Shown here piece by piece: positions 25,483 through 33,595 of a stretch of DNA of 64,000 nt. Numbering within the stretch: the stretch's first letter is position 1; every line of letters starts with the position of its first letter. This DNA is from Halomonas sp. GTDB lineage: Bacteria; Pseudomonadota; Gammaproteobacteria; Pseudomonadales; Halomonadaceae. The notes under the pieces are model-generated. The model saw only the letters and a list, made by a program, of their open reading frames with translations, was not told the origin of the DNA and did not search any database. A program made the translations under genes and the position numbers. The stretch covers positions 27,914 to 91,913 of the forward strand of contig NZ_JAFIFK010000027.1 in NCBI RefSeq assembly GCF_020832045.1, written 5' to 3'.

Positions 25483-26778
25483 TCAGGATGGGTGCTTCTG
25501 CTGGTGGCCACTAGCGTCCTGACCGCCCTCTTGCTTGTGCTCTTCGGGCTTTACCGAGCCCTGGTGCGACAGTGGCCGAGCTTGATCGAGCCGCGGGTGG
25601 TTGTCGAGGAACTCGCGGTGCGGGTCCGGCAAAGCATCCAGCGCCTGCAGGGTACGAGTCAACACGTGCACGGCGGCCAGCACATCCTGCGTGTTACCGG
25701 TTTCCGAGATGGTGTGCATGTTGCGAATGGGGAAGCCGATGGAGGTAGCGGCACAGTCGATAGCAGCCAGTACACCGGCCATGCCGTCGGTGCCGGTATC
25801 GGCGCCAACGATATCGCGCTGCATGGGAATATCGTGCTCCCTGGCGGTCGTCTCGATGATGCGATTGAGCTGTTCGCTGGCAATCGCCCCCACCGACATG
25901 GTGAAGCCCTTGCCCATCTCCAGCGGCTGCATGCGTCGGTCGCCGATACCGGGTGCGGCCACGTAGTCGTGATTGACGTCTACGCCGATGATGACGTCGG
26001 GCTCGAGCGCTCCTGCCAGCACGCGGCTGCCGAAGCGGCCGATCTCTTCATAGCTGGCGATGGCGAACAGCACGCGTACCTTCTCGGTGCCTCCGGCCTC
26101 CGCGATCAGCCGTGCCACCTCGGCGGTGACGAAGCAGCCCAGGCCGTTGTCCAGGTAGGCGCCATAAAAGGTATTGGGGCTGAAGCCGTGGCGAATGGGA
26201 CGGTCGAAGATAATCGAGTCGCCGGGGCGAACGCCCAGATTGAGCACCTGCTGCTTCTTGTTCTCGCCATGGATTTGCAGGTCGAGATAGATCTGCTCTT
26301 TCTTGATGCCCTTGCGCCCTTCACGCTGGGCCGGGTCGGAGAAGTGAATGGCACCGAGCGCCTCCACGGTGCCACCTTGGATAATACGATAACGACCAGG
26401 TTGCTCCGGGTCCTCGCTGAACAGCTTGACCTCATGGCCAATCAACACATTGGGCAGGAAGGCATCGGTATTGATCCAGATCTTGCCGTCGTCGCCGATG
26501 CTGCGCACTTGCATGCGGATCTTGTCGGCGTGTCCAATGATCATCACCTTGAACATGTCGTCACGACCGGGGTGGGTATCCCACACGACACCGGCATGCC
26601 CTTTATACTGATGAAGCTGCCAGCCTTTCGGCGCGAAGCTCTCGAAGTGAGGCTTGAGCACGCCGTAAGTCATGGCCCCCTCCAGACCCACCGGGCTGGG
26701 AGCATCGAGAATACGCTGCATCAAACTGAATTGATCTTCGGGCATGGGCTCGCCCCAGGGCTTTACACTAGTGCTCAT
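25483..26778 (-). CDS. M42-family metallopeptidase (M20/M42 aminopeptidase-like)
   Basis: A 431-residue protein from ATG 26778 (AAAGGAAG upstream). Dinuclear metal-peptidase blocks are visible: 'VMIIGHADKI' (first His/Asp), 'GAYLDNGLGCFV' (bridging Asp), 'ASYEEIGRFGSR' (catalytic Glu pair), 'GVDVNHD' and 'GFPIRNMHTISETG' (last His). This is the FrvX/PepA-like M42 family, cytoplasmic aminopeptidases that often form large dodecamers. The C-terminal 40 residues are a charged Gln/His-rich tail. Downstream of the PRC-barrel genes and upstream of copC on the same strand. Confidence 0.85.
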   Translation of the reverse strand: MSTSVKPWGEPMPEDQFSLMQRILDAPSPVGLEGAMTYGVLKPHFESFAPKGWQLHQYKGHAGVVWDTHPGRDDMFKVMIIGHADKIRMQVRSIGDDGKIWINTDAFLPNVLIGHEVKLFSEDPEQPGRYRIIQGGTVEALGAIHFSDPAQREGRKGIKKEQIYLDLQIHGENKKQQVLNLGVRPGDSIIFDRPIRHGFSPNTFYGAYLDNGLGCFVTAEVARLIAEAGGTEKVRVLFAIASYEEIGRFGSRVLAGALEPDVIIGVDVNHDYVAAPGIGDRRMQPLEMGKGFTMSVGAIASEQLNRIIETTAREHDIPMQRDIVGADTGTDGMAGVLAAIDCAATSIGFPIRNMHTISETGNTQDVLAAVHVLTRTLQALDALPDPHREFLDNHPRLDQARPLSHQGSVKPEEHKQEGGQDASGHQQKHPS

Positions 26779-26844
26779 GTGGCTTCCTTTCGTGGCTAAC
26801 GGGCGCATCTACAGAGTAGTCTGCCAGAAGCGGCACGAATAAAA

Positions 26845-26868
26845 AGGCAAGGTCCGTGGACCTTGCCT
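26845..26868 (-). terminator. Terminator of the downstream PRC-barrel gene
   Basis: AGGCAAGGTCC-GT-GGACCTTGCCT is an 11-bp perfect stem. Reading the minus strand it is followed by TTTTTATT, and on the plus strand by CTCTTTT, so it may work both ways. It resembles the terminator after the paralogous gene upstream. Confidence 0.85.
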
Positions 26869-26933
26869 CTCTTTTGCCAACCGTAGCGCCTGGATCGCGC
26901 TAAGATCAGCTGTCTGACAATGCCGTCAAGGGC

Positions 26934-27548
26934 TCAATGACCCCAGGCATCGCCCAGCGTCATGTCACCGTCCACTTCACTGTAGCGCTCTTCGTCATAC
27001 TCCTGGCCGGACTCCTCGAGCTGATCCTCATCGTAGGATTCACGGGTGACCAGCTGGTCGTCCCGTAGCTCCATTTCCGCCAGGGGCAGAGTAATGTCGG
27101 TGCCGCCCATGCCCCACAGGCCACCCACGGTCACAACAACGTGCAGGTCGCCGGTATCGTTATCGCGCACCACGCTCTGCACGTCTCCGATATCCTCGTC
27201 CTCCATGTTGACCACGGTCATTCCTTCGATTTCGCTGACCTGCATGTCACGCAGCGAGGCATCCAGCTGATCGTCGGCCCCCATGGGATCGAGGTCGTCA
27301 CCTTGGGCGGTATCGAGCTCTCCTTCACCGGCATCCATGTCGTCCGGTTCGTCCATGTCCGGCTCGTCCATGTCCGGCCCATCGGCAAGACCATCGTCGT
27401 CATGGGTATCCACGGTGGTTTGCTCTTCACCCACCGCAGCTTCGCCGTTCAGGCCGTTCTCTTCATCCGCGTTGTCCTGGGCCAGGGCACCGCCCGCCAG
27501 ACCAGCGGAAATGGCACCGATTGCAATGGCCAGTAAGGTCCTTTTCAT
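26934..27548 (-). CDS. Exported acidic PRC-barrel-domain protein (paralogue A)
   Basis: A 204-residue protein from ATG 27548. The signal peptide MKRTLLAIAIGAISAGLAGGALAQ is identical to that of paralogue B. An Asp/Glu-rich low-complexity linker with 'DMDEPDMDEPDDMD' repeats follows. A PRC-barrel-like domain comes next ('QVSEIEGMTVVNMEDEDIGDVQSVVRDNDTGDLHVVVTVGG'). A charged tail ends in 'YSEVDGDMTLGDAWGH'. Probably periplasmic. The extreme acidity fits a halotolerant host. The role is unknown; PRC-barrels often act as protein-protein or metal-linked adaptors. Confidence 0.82.
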   Translation of the reverse strand: MKRTLLAIAIGAISAGLAGGALAQDNADEENGLNGEAAVGEEQTTVDTHDDDGLADGPDMDEPDMDEPDDMDAGEGELDTAQGDDLDPMGADDQLDASLRDMQVSEIEGMTVVNMEDEDIGDVQSVVRDNDTGDLHVVVTVGGLWGMGGTDITLPLAEMELRDDQLVTRESYDEDQLEESGQEYDEERYSEVDGDMTLGDAWGH

Positions 27549-27695
27549 GACACTCCCTCCTAGAGTCGACACAGGTAACCACCCCTTGAACATAGACCGC
27601 CACCATGACTACGCAAAGATATCGTTGGAAAAGAATGGATACCAAAGGTTGCCGCTTCGTTTCGCTTAGCTTGTTCACTGGTGGAATCGAAAAAA

Positions 27696-27720
27696 AGGCA
27701 AGACCGAAGTGGCCTTGCCT
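27696..27720 (-). terminator. Terminator of PRC-barrel paralogue B
   Basis: AGGCAAGACC-GAAGT-GGCCTTGCCT forms a 10-bp stem with one mismatch, followed on the minus strand by a run of eight T. Its stem sequence is close to that of the terminator after paralogue A. Confidence 0.8.
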
Positions 27721-27749
27721 TATATGAGTGCGACATTGGTGCGTACCGG

Positions 27750-28610
27750 TCAGCGCCCCATGGCCTCGGACAGGGTGAGGTCGTCGTCCACCTCGGTGTA
27801 ACGGTCCTCGTCGTAGTCGGTGGCGATATCGTCGAGCTCATCTTGGCCAATGATGTCCTGAAGCACCAGCTGATCGCCTTCGAGACGCATGTCGGCCAGC
27901 GGTAGAGTGACGTCGGAACCGCCAAAGATCCAGAAGCCACCCACTGAAACGACGGCATGCAAATCGCCGGCATCGTTGTGACGCAACACGTTCTCCACCT
28001 GCCCAAGTGTCTCGCCTTCGATATTTACGATGGTCATGCCTTCCACTTCACCGACTTGCAGCGAGGCGATGGCGGGATCGAGATCGGCGCCCGTCGGACC
28101 CATCTCTTCGAAGCCTGCTTCAGGCTCTTGCTGAGCGGCCTGGCCGGCCTGCGGCGTCTGCTCGCCTTCAGGCGCCTGCTCGGCTTCTGCCGCGGACGGC
28201 TCGGTGGTGGCCTGGTCGCCGGGGTCGGCCTGCGTTTCGTCATCCTCGACATTCAACTCGAGGTCATCTTGATCGGTGGCGGCTTCGTCGCCGTTGGCGT
28301 CGTCCGCACCGTCAGTTTCCTGGCCATTATCCTCGTCGGTGTCGTCGTCACGCAGCTCCTCATAGTCCTCGGCATCGTCGCCTTCGTCTGGGAGCTCGTC
28401 CTCGTCTACCGAAATATCGGCTTCGGTGTCGTCGGCATTCTGATCGTCGTCAGCCTGGGAATCTTGATAGTCACCCTGGGTCGCGTCGCTCTGCTCCTCG
28501 CCCACGGTGCCGTTTTCCTCAAGCTCGACATCGTTTTCCTGCGCCAATGCACCACCGGCAAGACCGGCAGAAATGGCACCGATAGCGATCGCCAATAAAG
28601 TCCTTTTCAT
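27750..28610 (-). CDS. Exported acidic PRC-barrel-domain protein (paralogue B)
   Basis: A 286-residue protein from ATG 28610; a GTG at 28613 adds one residue. It has the same 24-residue signal peptide as paralogue A. The Asp/Glu/Gln/Ala linker is longer, about 130 residues with clusters such as 'DDAEDYEELRDDDTDEDN'. The PRC-barrel-like domain reads 'QVGEVEGMTIVNIEGETLGQVENVLRHNDAGDLHAVVSVGG', and the tail 'YTEVDDDLTLSEAMGR' matches the end of paralogue A. The two arose by tandem duplication and diverged mainly in linker length. Probably periplasmic. Confidence 0.82.
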   Translation of the reverse strand: MKRTLLAIAIGAISAGLAGGALAQENDVELEENGTVGEEQSDATQGDYQDSQADDDQNADDTEADISVDEDELPDEGDDAEDYEELRDDDTDEDNGQETDGADDANGDEAATDQDDLELNVEDDETQADPGDQATTEPSAAEAEQAPEGEQTPQAGQAAQQEPEAGFEEMGPTGADLDPAIASLQVGEVEGMTIVNIEGETLGQVENVLRHNDAGDLHAVVSVGGFWIFGGSDVTLPLADMRLEGDQLVLQDIIGQDELDDIATDYDEDRYTEVDDDLTLSEAMGR

Positions 28611-28760
28611 CACTCTTCTCCTAGGTGGGGCCCTGTACCGTCAAGATAGGCGGTAAGAACCGCACGACTCCAGAAACGCAGCGAAACGAAACGTCAGTAT
28701 TCGGCAACCTGCGTTGGGTTTAAGCAATTAGACGAGAGGTAATCGTCTCGTCTGCTCAGG

Positions 28761-29141
28761 CTACTCCATGATCTCGAATCGATACCCACCTGCCGACTCC
28801 GTGCCGCTTCCCGCCGTGCCGCGCCAGACGATGCGATACTCGCCAGGAACCATGCGTCCTTCGGGAACGGCCCTATGCTCCTCTTCCAAGGTGCCGATGG
28901 TGGTCTCCGCGAGTGGCACCATGCCTTCGGGCCCCGACACCTCGAACAGGGTGAGACGCAGCGGTGCATCCAGCCGAATGCCAAGCTTCTCGGGCGCCTG
29001 CTCGACATGACTGCCATCGGCGGGTGTGGATTCCACCATTTCGGCTTGTGCCCAAAGAGGTGATGCCAGCGCCAGCGTCGTCAGGGCGACGAAGCAGACG
29101 CCGGCAATGCACACTGCCCGAGCGTTGGGCAAACCGTTCAT
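28761..29141 (-). CDS. CopC-fold periplasmic protein lacking the copper ligands
   Basis: A 126-residue protein with a signal peptide (GVCFVALTTLALASPLWAQA). The mature chain 'EMVESTPADGSHVEQAPEKLGIRLDAPLRLTLFEV...PGEYRIVWRGTAGSGTESAGGYRF' aligns along its length with the CopC encoded 3.4 kb away. The N-terminal His is replaced by Glu-Met, and the C-terminal 'DGHAMSGG' by 'GSGTESAGG'. It is therefore a CopC/YobA-type fold that probably does not bind copper at the classical site. ATG 29141 overlaps the stop of the DUF3618 gene. Confidence 0.8.
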   Translation of the reverse strand: MNGLPNARAVCIAGVCFVALTTLALASPLWAQAEMVESTPADGSHVEQAPEKLGIRLDAPLRLTLFEVSGPEGMVPLAETTIGTLEEEHRAVPEGRMVPGEYRIVWRGTAGSGTESAGGYRFEIME

Positions 29142-29602
29142 GTGTGGGGATGCACGTAGCCGCTCCATCCCTGGCCGGTGCCAAGGTGCGTTGCCACTCC
29201 AACCACTTCCGGCCGATGCGTCGAAACGACATTTCGCCCCTGCTGGGTCCCCATGTGAGTGGCCACCATGCGCTGCGGAGCTTCCTGCCGAGCCGGAATG
29301 GTCGACGGCAAGCGGGCCTGGGCATGCTGCCGGGAGCCGGAACGCAGCTGGGACATGACCAGCCAGCCCAGGCCGACGCCGGTGACCAGCACCGGCAAGG
29401 GGTTTTCACGGATCGAACGGCTCAGATTGTCGATGAAGTTCGTACCGACTCCACCGCGCCTGGGCAGGTATTCCTTGACGCTTCGCTTCAGCTGAGCCGG
29501 CGATAGTCGGCTTTCCAGCTCATGCAGGGTCTCGTCGAGATGAGCACGGGAGTGGCGAATTTCGTCTTCCAACTCCTCAGCCCGGCGATGGTTACGCTTC
29601 AT
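29138..29602 (-). CDS. DUF3618-type membrane-anchored protein
   Basis: A 154-residue protein. 'RAEELEDEIRHSRAHLDETLHELESRLSPAQLKRSVKEYL' is the DUF3618 helical pattern. One hydrophobic segment follows ('NPLPVLVTGVGLGWLVMSQL'). The C-terminal region carries two related copies of a 'VATHMGTQQG' / 'VATHLGTGQG' motif. It is probably a tail-exposed inner-membrane protein. AGGAGGCAAC precedes ATG 29602. It is translationally coupled (ATGA) to the CopC-like gene. The function is unknown. Confidence 0.75.
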   Translation of the reverse strand: MKRNHRRAEELEDEIRHSRAHLDETLHELESRLSPAQLKRSVKEYLPRRGGVGTNFIDNLSRSIRENPLPVLVTGVGLGWLVMSQLRSGSRQHAQARLPSTIPARQEAPQRMVATHMGTQQGRNVVSTHRPEVVGVATHLGTGQGWSGYVHPHT

Positions 29603-29670
29603 GTTGCCTCCTTGGCTTCACCGCGTTGAACTTCCCTTCTCCTTCAAGCTGGTATCGAAGCGGGCCGCCG

Positions 29671-30000
29671 TCAAGTCGTGCAGGCCTGTGCCAGCGTCGC
29701 CTCGATGGCCGCATCGCTGGTGGGACGCACCAGTCGTGCCACCTCCTCGCCTTCTTGCAGCACGATCAGCGTTGGCCACAGCTTGACACGAAAGAAGCGC
29801 CCCAACCGTCGACCCCGGCCATCCTCGATCTTCAAATGCCGAACGGTATGGCGCTGTGCCAGGACCCGTTCAAGGGCGGGCTGGACGACCTGACAGTATC
29901 CGCACCAAGGCGTGCCAAACTCGATCACGGTGAGGCCATCGAGCTGGCCCACTTGCTCGGGACTTGGCGCGTTGCCGATATACTCGCGCTGCATGGGCAT
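29671..30000 (-). CDS. Thioredoxin-family protein with CGYC active site
   Basis: A 109-residue thioredoxin-fold protein with 'VIEFGTPWCGYCQVVQPAL' (active-site CGYC) and cis-Pro block 'LWPTLIVLQEGEEVARLV'. No signal peptide, so cytoplasmic. Two in-frame ATGs (30000 and 29994) follow an AGGAGGAG site; I use the first. It lies 84 bases after the BCCT gene on the same strand. CGYC rather than CGPC suggests a redox potential different from housekeeping thioredoxin. Confidence 0.87.
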   Translation of the reverse strand: MPMQREYIGNAPSPEQVGQLDGLTVIEFGTPWCGYCQVVQPALERVLAQRHTVRHLKIEDGRGRRLGRFFRVKLWPTLIVLQEGEEVARLVRPTSDAAIEATLAQACTT

Positions 30001-30084
30001 GATGCTCCTCCTTGGCTCGGCTCGATCATTGCCTTGCCCTGCCGGAAGGTCTACCACAAGCCTAGATGACCAGTCGCGCTGCGC

Positions 30085-31683
30085 TCAATGTTGCCCTCCC
30101 TCACGAGATGCGCGCCCCTTTTCACCGCTCTCGTTGCGTCGCAGCCCCAGGTAGAGTCCGGCGCACATCAACAGCAGGATCACGGCGAAAGGTAGCCCTG
30201 AAATGGTAGCTACTGCCTGCAGCGCCTCCAAGCCGCCTGCCGTCAATAGTACGGCGGCAACGACACCTTCCATGACGGCCCAGAAAACACGCGTGGTCTT
30301 GGGTGGGTGTGGGTCGCCACCGGAGGTGATGATGTCGATGATCAGCGAGCCGGAATCCGACGAGGTGATGAAAAAGATCGCCACCGTAGCAATCATCAGG
30401 GTCATGCTGGTGGTGACGACCCATTCCGGCATCTGGAAGTGATCGAGGAACATAAAGAAGGCCAGCTCCGGGTCATCCTCGACGATGTCGACCAGTCCGG
30501 CCGCTTCGAACAGCTCTCTATAGAGCGCCGATCCCCCCATGACCGTAAGCCATAGCACCGACGTGAGGGTGGGGACCAAGAGCACACCAAGCAGGTATTG
30601 GCGCAGGGTGCGGCCACGGGAAACGCGTGCGATAAAAAGGCCGACGAAGGGTGACCAGGAGATCCACCAGGCGAAGTAAAACAGAGTCCAGTCGTTCTGC
30701 CAGCTCTCCTCGTCGGGTGAATTGAAGGCTTCGGTGAAGGTCCCGCGGCTGGGGATTTCGTTGATGTAGTTACCCAGACTCTGCAGCATCGAATTGAAGA
30801 TGAACTGAGTGGGACCGAACAAGAGCACATAGGCTACCAGAGCAGCACCGATCAGCAGCGCCAGCTTCGACAGCCGTTGAATGCCCTTGGCCAGACCGGA
30901 GAGCACCGACAGCAGCGCCACCGTGGTAATGCCGGCGATCAAGGCGATCTGAACGCCGATGTTATCGGGTATGCCGTAGGCGTGCTCGAGCCCGGTATTG
31001 ATCTGGCGCACCCCCAGGCCCAACGACACGGCAACACCAATCAAGGTTCCCGCCGCCGCCATGGCATCGATACCGTTACCGATCGGCCCTTCTACTCGCT
31101 TGCTACCGAGCAGCGGTGTAAACGCGGAACGAATCGTCAACGGCAGGCCGCGGTTATAGCAGAAATAGCACAGCGAAAGCCCCACCAGGCCGTACATGGA
31201 CCAGCCGTGCACCCCCCAGTGGAAGTAGCTGTGCACCAGGGCATCACTGGCCGCCTGTTCGGTTTCCGCCTCGCCGAAGGGTGGGTCAGCGAAAAAAGAT
31301 AACGGCTCGGCCACACCGTAGAACAGTAGTCCAACGCCGGTGCCGGCGGCGAACAGCATCGAGAACCAGCCCCAGGTGGAAAATTCAGGTCGCTCGTCCT
31401 CGCCACCCAGCCTGACATCTCCATAGCGGCTGAAGATCAGATAAATTGCCAATATCAAAAAGGCGTTCATCGCCAGCAGGTAGAACCAGCCGAGGTTATC
31501 GGCAATGGCCTCCTGGACGGTTTCAGCTCCCGCCTCCAGGCGGTTGGGCATGACGACCCCGAAAATCACCAAGGCCAGAATGACCGTTGCCGAGGTCAGG
31601 AAAACAGCGCGATGTACAGGCACGCCAAATAGATTATGCCGTGTGCTACTGCCGTAGCGGTCGGAATCGGAACGAGTCGGCAT
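30085..31683 (-). CDS. BCCT-family betaine/carnitine/choline transporter
   Basis: A 532-residue inner-membrane transporter with about 12 TM helices from ATG 31683. The family signature 'FYFAWWISWSPFVGLFIARVSRGRT' lies in TM8, and 'GTGVGLLFYGVAEPLSFF' lies in the first helical repeat. 'FFITSSDSGSLIIDIITSGG' is also conserved. It should import a quaternary-ammonium osmolyte such as glycine betaine or choline, in keeping with a halotolerant host. The exact substrate and the coupling ion cannot be read reliably. There is no long C-terminal osmosensor tail. Confidence 0.93.
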   Translation of the reverse strand: MPTRSDSDRYGSSTRHNLFGVPVHRAVFLTSATVILALVIFGVVMPNRLEAGAETVQEAIADNLGWFYLLAMNAFLILAIYLIFSRYGDVRLGGEDERPEFSTWGWFSMLFAAGTGVGLLFYGVAEPLSFFADPPFGEAETEQAASDALVHSYFHWGVHGWSMYGLVGLSLCYFCYNRGLPLTIRSAFTPLLGSKRVEGPIGNGIDAMAAAGTLIGVAVSLGLGVRQINTGLEHAYGIPDNIGVQIALIAGITTVALLSVLSGLAKGIQRLSKLALLIGAALVAYVLLFGPTQFIFNSMLQSLGNYINEIPSRGTFTEAFNSPDEESWQNDWTLFYFAWWISWSPFVGLFIARVSRGRTLRQYLLGVLLVPTLTSVLWLTVMGGSALYRELFEAAGLVDIVEDDPELAFFMFLDHFQMPEWVVTTSMTLMIATVAIFFITSSDSGSLIIDIITSGGDPHPPKTTRVFWAVMEGVVAAVLLTAGGLEALQAVATISGLPFAVILLLMCAGLYLGLRRNESGEKGRASREGGQH

Positions 31684-31827
31684 CTCCCTTGCCTCCAGAA
31701 GAGTGCGCATCAACGCGCGGGTAGGGCATCCTTGCATTACCCTGTGCTTGGCTTGGCTTTGCTATAAGTGAACGATAGCAGTCATGAGCAACAGGCATGC
31801 TGCGAAATGCAACCCGCGAGAGCTGAC

Positions 31828-32601
31828 ATGCCAAACCCCAACTTTCACCGTCGTCTGCATGGCGGTCGGTGGCCGAACTACATTGCCGGGTTCAGCGTGC
31901 TGTTACTTCTACTTGCAGTATTGCTGATGGCCGGAGCCGGGCCGGCCTATCGCCTTGATCTGCTGCCGCTGGGCGGCGCCTTTGACATGCTGCGCCGCGG
32001 TGTATACGTGTCTGCCGGCGCTGCGAGCGCTGGTTTAGTGGCCTTGATCGCCGCCACCTTCTGCCGACGCCTGAGGCCGGCACTGATCGGTGGCTTGGTC
32101 GTGATGGCAACCGCGGCCATGCTTGCCGTCCCTTGGCTTCACTGGCAGCGGGCCCAGTCGGCGCCGCCGATTCACGACATAACCACCGATACCGAAAATC
32201 CCCCTGCCTTCGAGACGCTTGCGGCGGCCCGCGAGGCGGCCCCCAATGCGGTGGAATACCCAGGCGGGGAGGTAGCGCAACAGCAGCGCGAGGCCTACCC
32301 CGACATCCAACCGGTGATCGTCGATGCATCGCTCAATCTGGCCCGCGACATTGCCGAGGCCGCCGCGCTGGACATGGGCTGGCAGATTGCCCACAACTCG
32401 CTGACCCACATCGAGGCCACCGACACCACCACCTGGTTCGGCTTCAAGGACGACATCGCCATTCGTCTGAGCCAGACCGACGAAGGCGTACGTATCGATG
32501 TGCGCTCGGCTTCGAGGCTGGGACGTAGCGATGTAGGCACCAACGCAGCACGCATTCGCGCCTATTTCGACGCCGTAGAACGCCGCCTGGATCGAACCTG
32601 A
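31828..32601 (+). CDS. DUF1499-family membrane protein
   Basis: A 257-residue protein with three N-terminal hydrophobic segments ('YIAGFSVLLLLLAVLLMAG', 'GVYVSAGAASAGLVALIAATF', 'LIGGLVVMATAAMLAVPWL'). A soluble DUF1499-like domain follows ('AAALDMGWQIAHNSLTHIEATDTTTWFGFKDDIAIRLSQTDEGVRIDVRSASRLGRSDVGTNAARIRAYF'). The last block is the family signature. ATG 31828 is used; ATG 31807 is possible. The function is unknown. Its stop sits inside the terminator shared with the beta-lactamase gene. Confidence 0.85.
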   Translation: MPNPNFHRRLHGGRWPNYIAGFSVLLLLLAVLLMAGAGPAYRLDLLPLGGAFDMLRRGVYVSAGAASAGLVALIAATFCRRLRPALIGGLVVMATAAMLAVPWLHWQRAQSAPPIHDITTDTENPPAFETLAAAREAAPNAVEYPGGEVAQQQREAYPDIQPVIVDASLNLARDIAEAAALDMGWQIAHNSLTHIEATDTTTWFGFKDDIAIRLSQTDEGVRIDVRSASRLGRSDVGTNAARIRAYFDAVERRLDRT

Positions 32602-32638
32602 AGCCACCACCCGCGATTAGCGGGGTGGTGGCTTCAGG
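32597..32638. terminator. Bidirectional terminator between convergent genes
   Basis: CCTGAAGCCACCACCCGC pairs with GCGGGGTGGTGGCTTCAGG around GATTA, with one bulged base: a stem of about 18 bp. It overlaps the stop of the DUF1499 gene and ends 10 bases before the beta-lactamase stop. Confidence 0.85.
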
Positions 32639-32647
32639 CTGGTGCTA

Positions 32648-33469
32648 TCAGCTTTCGGGCGGCAGCGCCTCGATAGTGCGTAATGCCTCGTTGACGATGT
32701 CTTGTCGCTTGGGCAGGTCGCCCATGCGGTTGGGGGTATCCATGTTCAAAGCGAAGAACACCGGACCGCTGGGGCGCTCGACCCAGCCTACCCACCAGCC
32801 GAGCTGGCCGCTCCACCCGGTTTTGCCGCGCACGATCCAGTCACTGCCGGCGGCCGTCACGATCAAATCCTTGACCAACCGCTGGTCGGCCTCGTCGAAC
32901 GGCAGCTCGTTGCGGTAGAGCCGCTCGAGAAATGCAATCTGTTCCTCGGCAGAGATCTCCAGCATGTCCTCCTCGAGCCAGAAATTTTCCAGGTCGTCAC
33001 CAATCTCGGCGTTGCCGTAGTCGATCGCCTCAAGGTAGCGCCGCTCGCGCTCCTCGCCGAGTTCGCGGGCAAACTGCTGATAGAGCCAGACGGTGGAACT
33101 GCGCATCGCCGAGCGCAAGTCCTGATTCCCGTTCCAGGGCGGGATGCTGCGCTCGACCCCATCCCAGGGAAAGACCTGGAATTCGTCCCGGGCCACGCCG
33201 GCATCCAGAGCGAACAACGTATGCGGGATCTTGAAGGTCGAGGCCGGCACGAAGCGCTGGCGGGCACGCTCACCGTCGTGCACCAGCGTCGTTGAAGCAC
33301 CGTCGCGCTTGTCGACGACCAGCAGTGTGCCGCTGGCTTCGTTGACGCGAAAAATTTCGCTCCAGTCGCTGCGCGATTGCCAGGCATCGGCCACAGCATT
33401 GACCGGCATCAGCGCAATGAGCAGCGCACTTGCCATTACCGTTTTGAGGGCTTTTTTCTTGGTACTCAT
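32648..33469 (-). CDS. Class D (OXA-type) serine beta-lactamase
   Basis: A 273-residue exported enzyme with a signal peptide (VMASALLIALMPVNAVA). All class D motifs are present: nucleophile 'PASTFK' (Ser77, Lys80), 'SSTV' (SxV, Ser125), 'DYGN' (151-153), 'NFWLEE' (the Trp near the carboxylated Lys pocket) and 'KTGWSG' (216-218), then 'WWVGWVE'. It should hydrolyse penicillins in the periplasm. The spectrum cannot be predicted by eye. It is divergent from ampR with 126 bases between starts, so it is likely inducible through AmpR. It looks chromosomal, with no mobile element nearby. Confidence 0.92.
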   Translation of the reverse strand: MSTKKKALKTVMASALLIALMPVNAVADAWQSRSDWSEIFRVNEASGTLLVVDKRDGASTTLVHDGERARQRFVPASTFKIPHTLFALDAGVARDEFQVFPWDGVERSIPPWNGNQDLRSAMRSSTVWLYQQFARELGEERERRYLEAIDYGNAEIGDDLENFWLEEDMLEISAEEQIAFLERLYRNELPFDEADQRLVKDLIVTAAGSDWIVRGKTGWSGQLGWWVGWVERPSGPVFFALNMDTPNRMGDLPKRQDIVNEALRTIEALPPES

Positions 33470-33595
33470 GATTCCATCGTTTGTCGTAGGGGTGGAAAGG
33501 ACAAAGGACGACGCGTCGACATCAAGAGTATCTGTACGGCAAAGGGCTGCACAAACCATGATATCTTGCATGAGCCATGAATTGGATTAGGGCTT
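33470..33595. promoter_or_regulatory. Divergent ampR / class D beta-lactamase control region
   Basis: The 126 bases between two divergent starts are expected to hold both promoters and the AmpR (LysR-type) operator. Repeated and inverted CATG/TCATGG words occur around 33556-33590 ('CATGATATCTTGCATGAG'), but I could not fix the T-N11-A core with confidence. Confidence 0.5.

Noticed and set aside
25492-26799. 435-aa plus-strand ORF opposite the M42 peptidase
   Set aside because: Antisense shadow. The minus frame has all M42 metal motifs and a good ribosome site, and the plus frame has none.
28007-28585. 192-aa plus-strand Arg-rich ORF opposite PRC paralogue B
   Set aside because: An antisense artefact of the Asp/Glu-rich repeats, which become Arg/Pro/Leu-rich in other frames.
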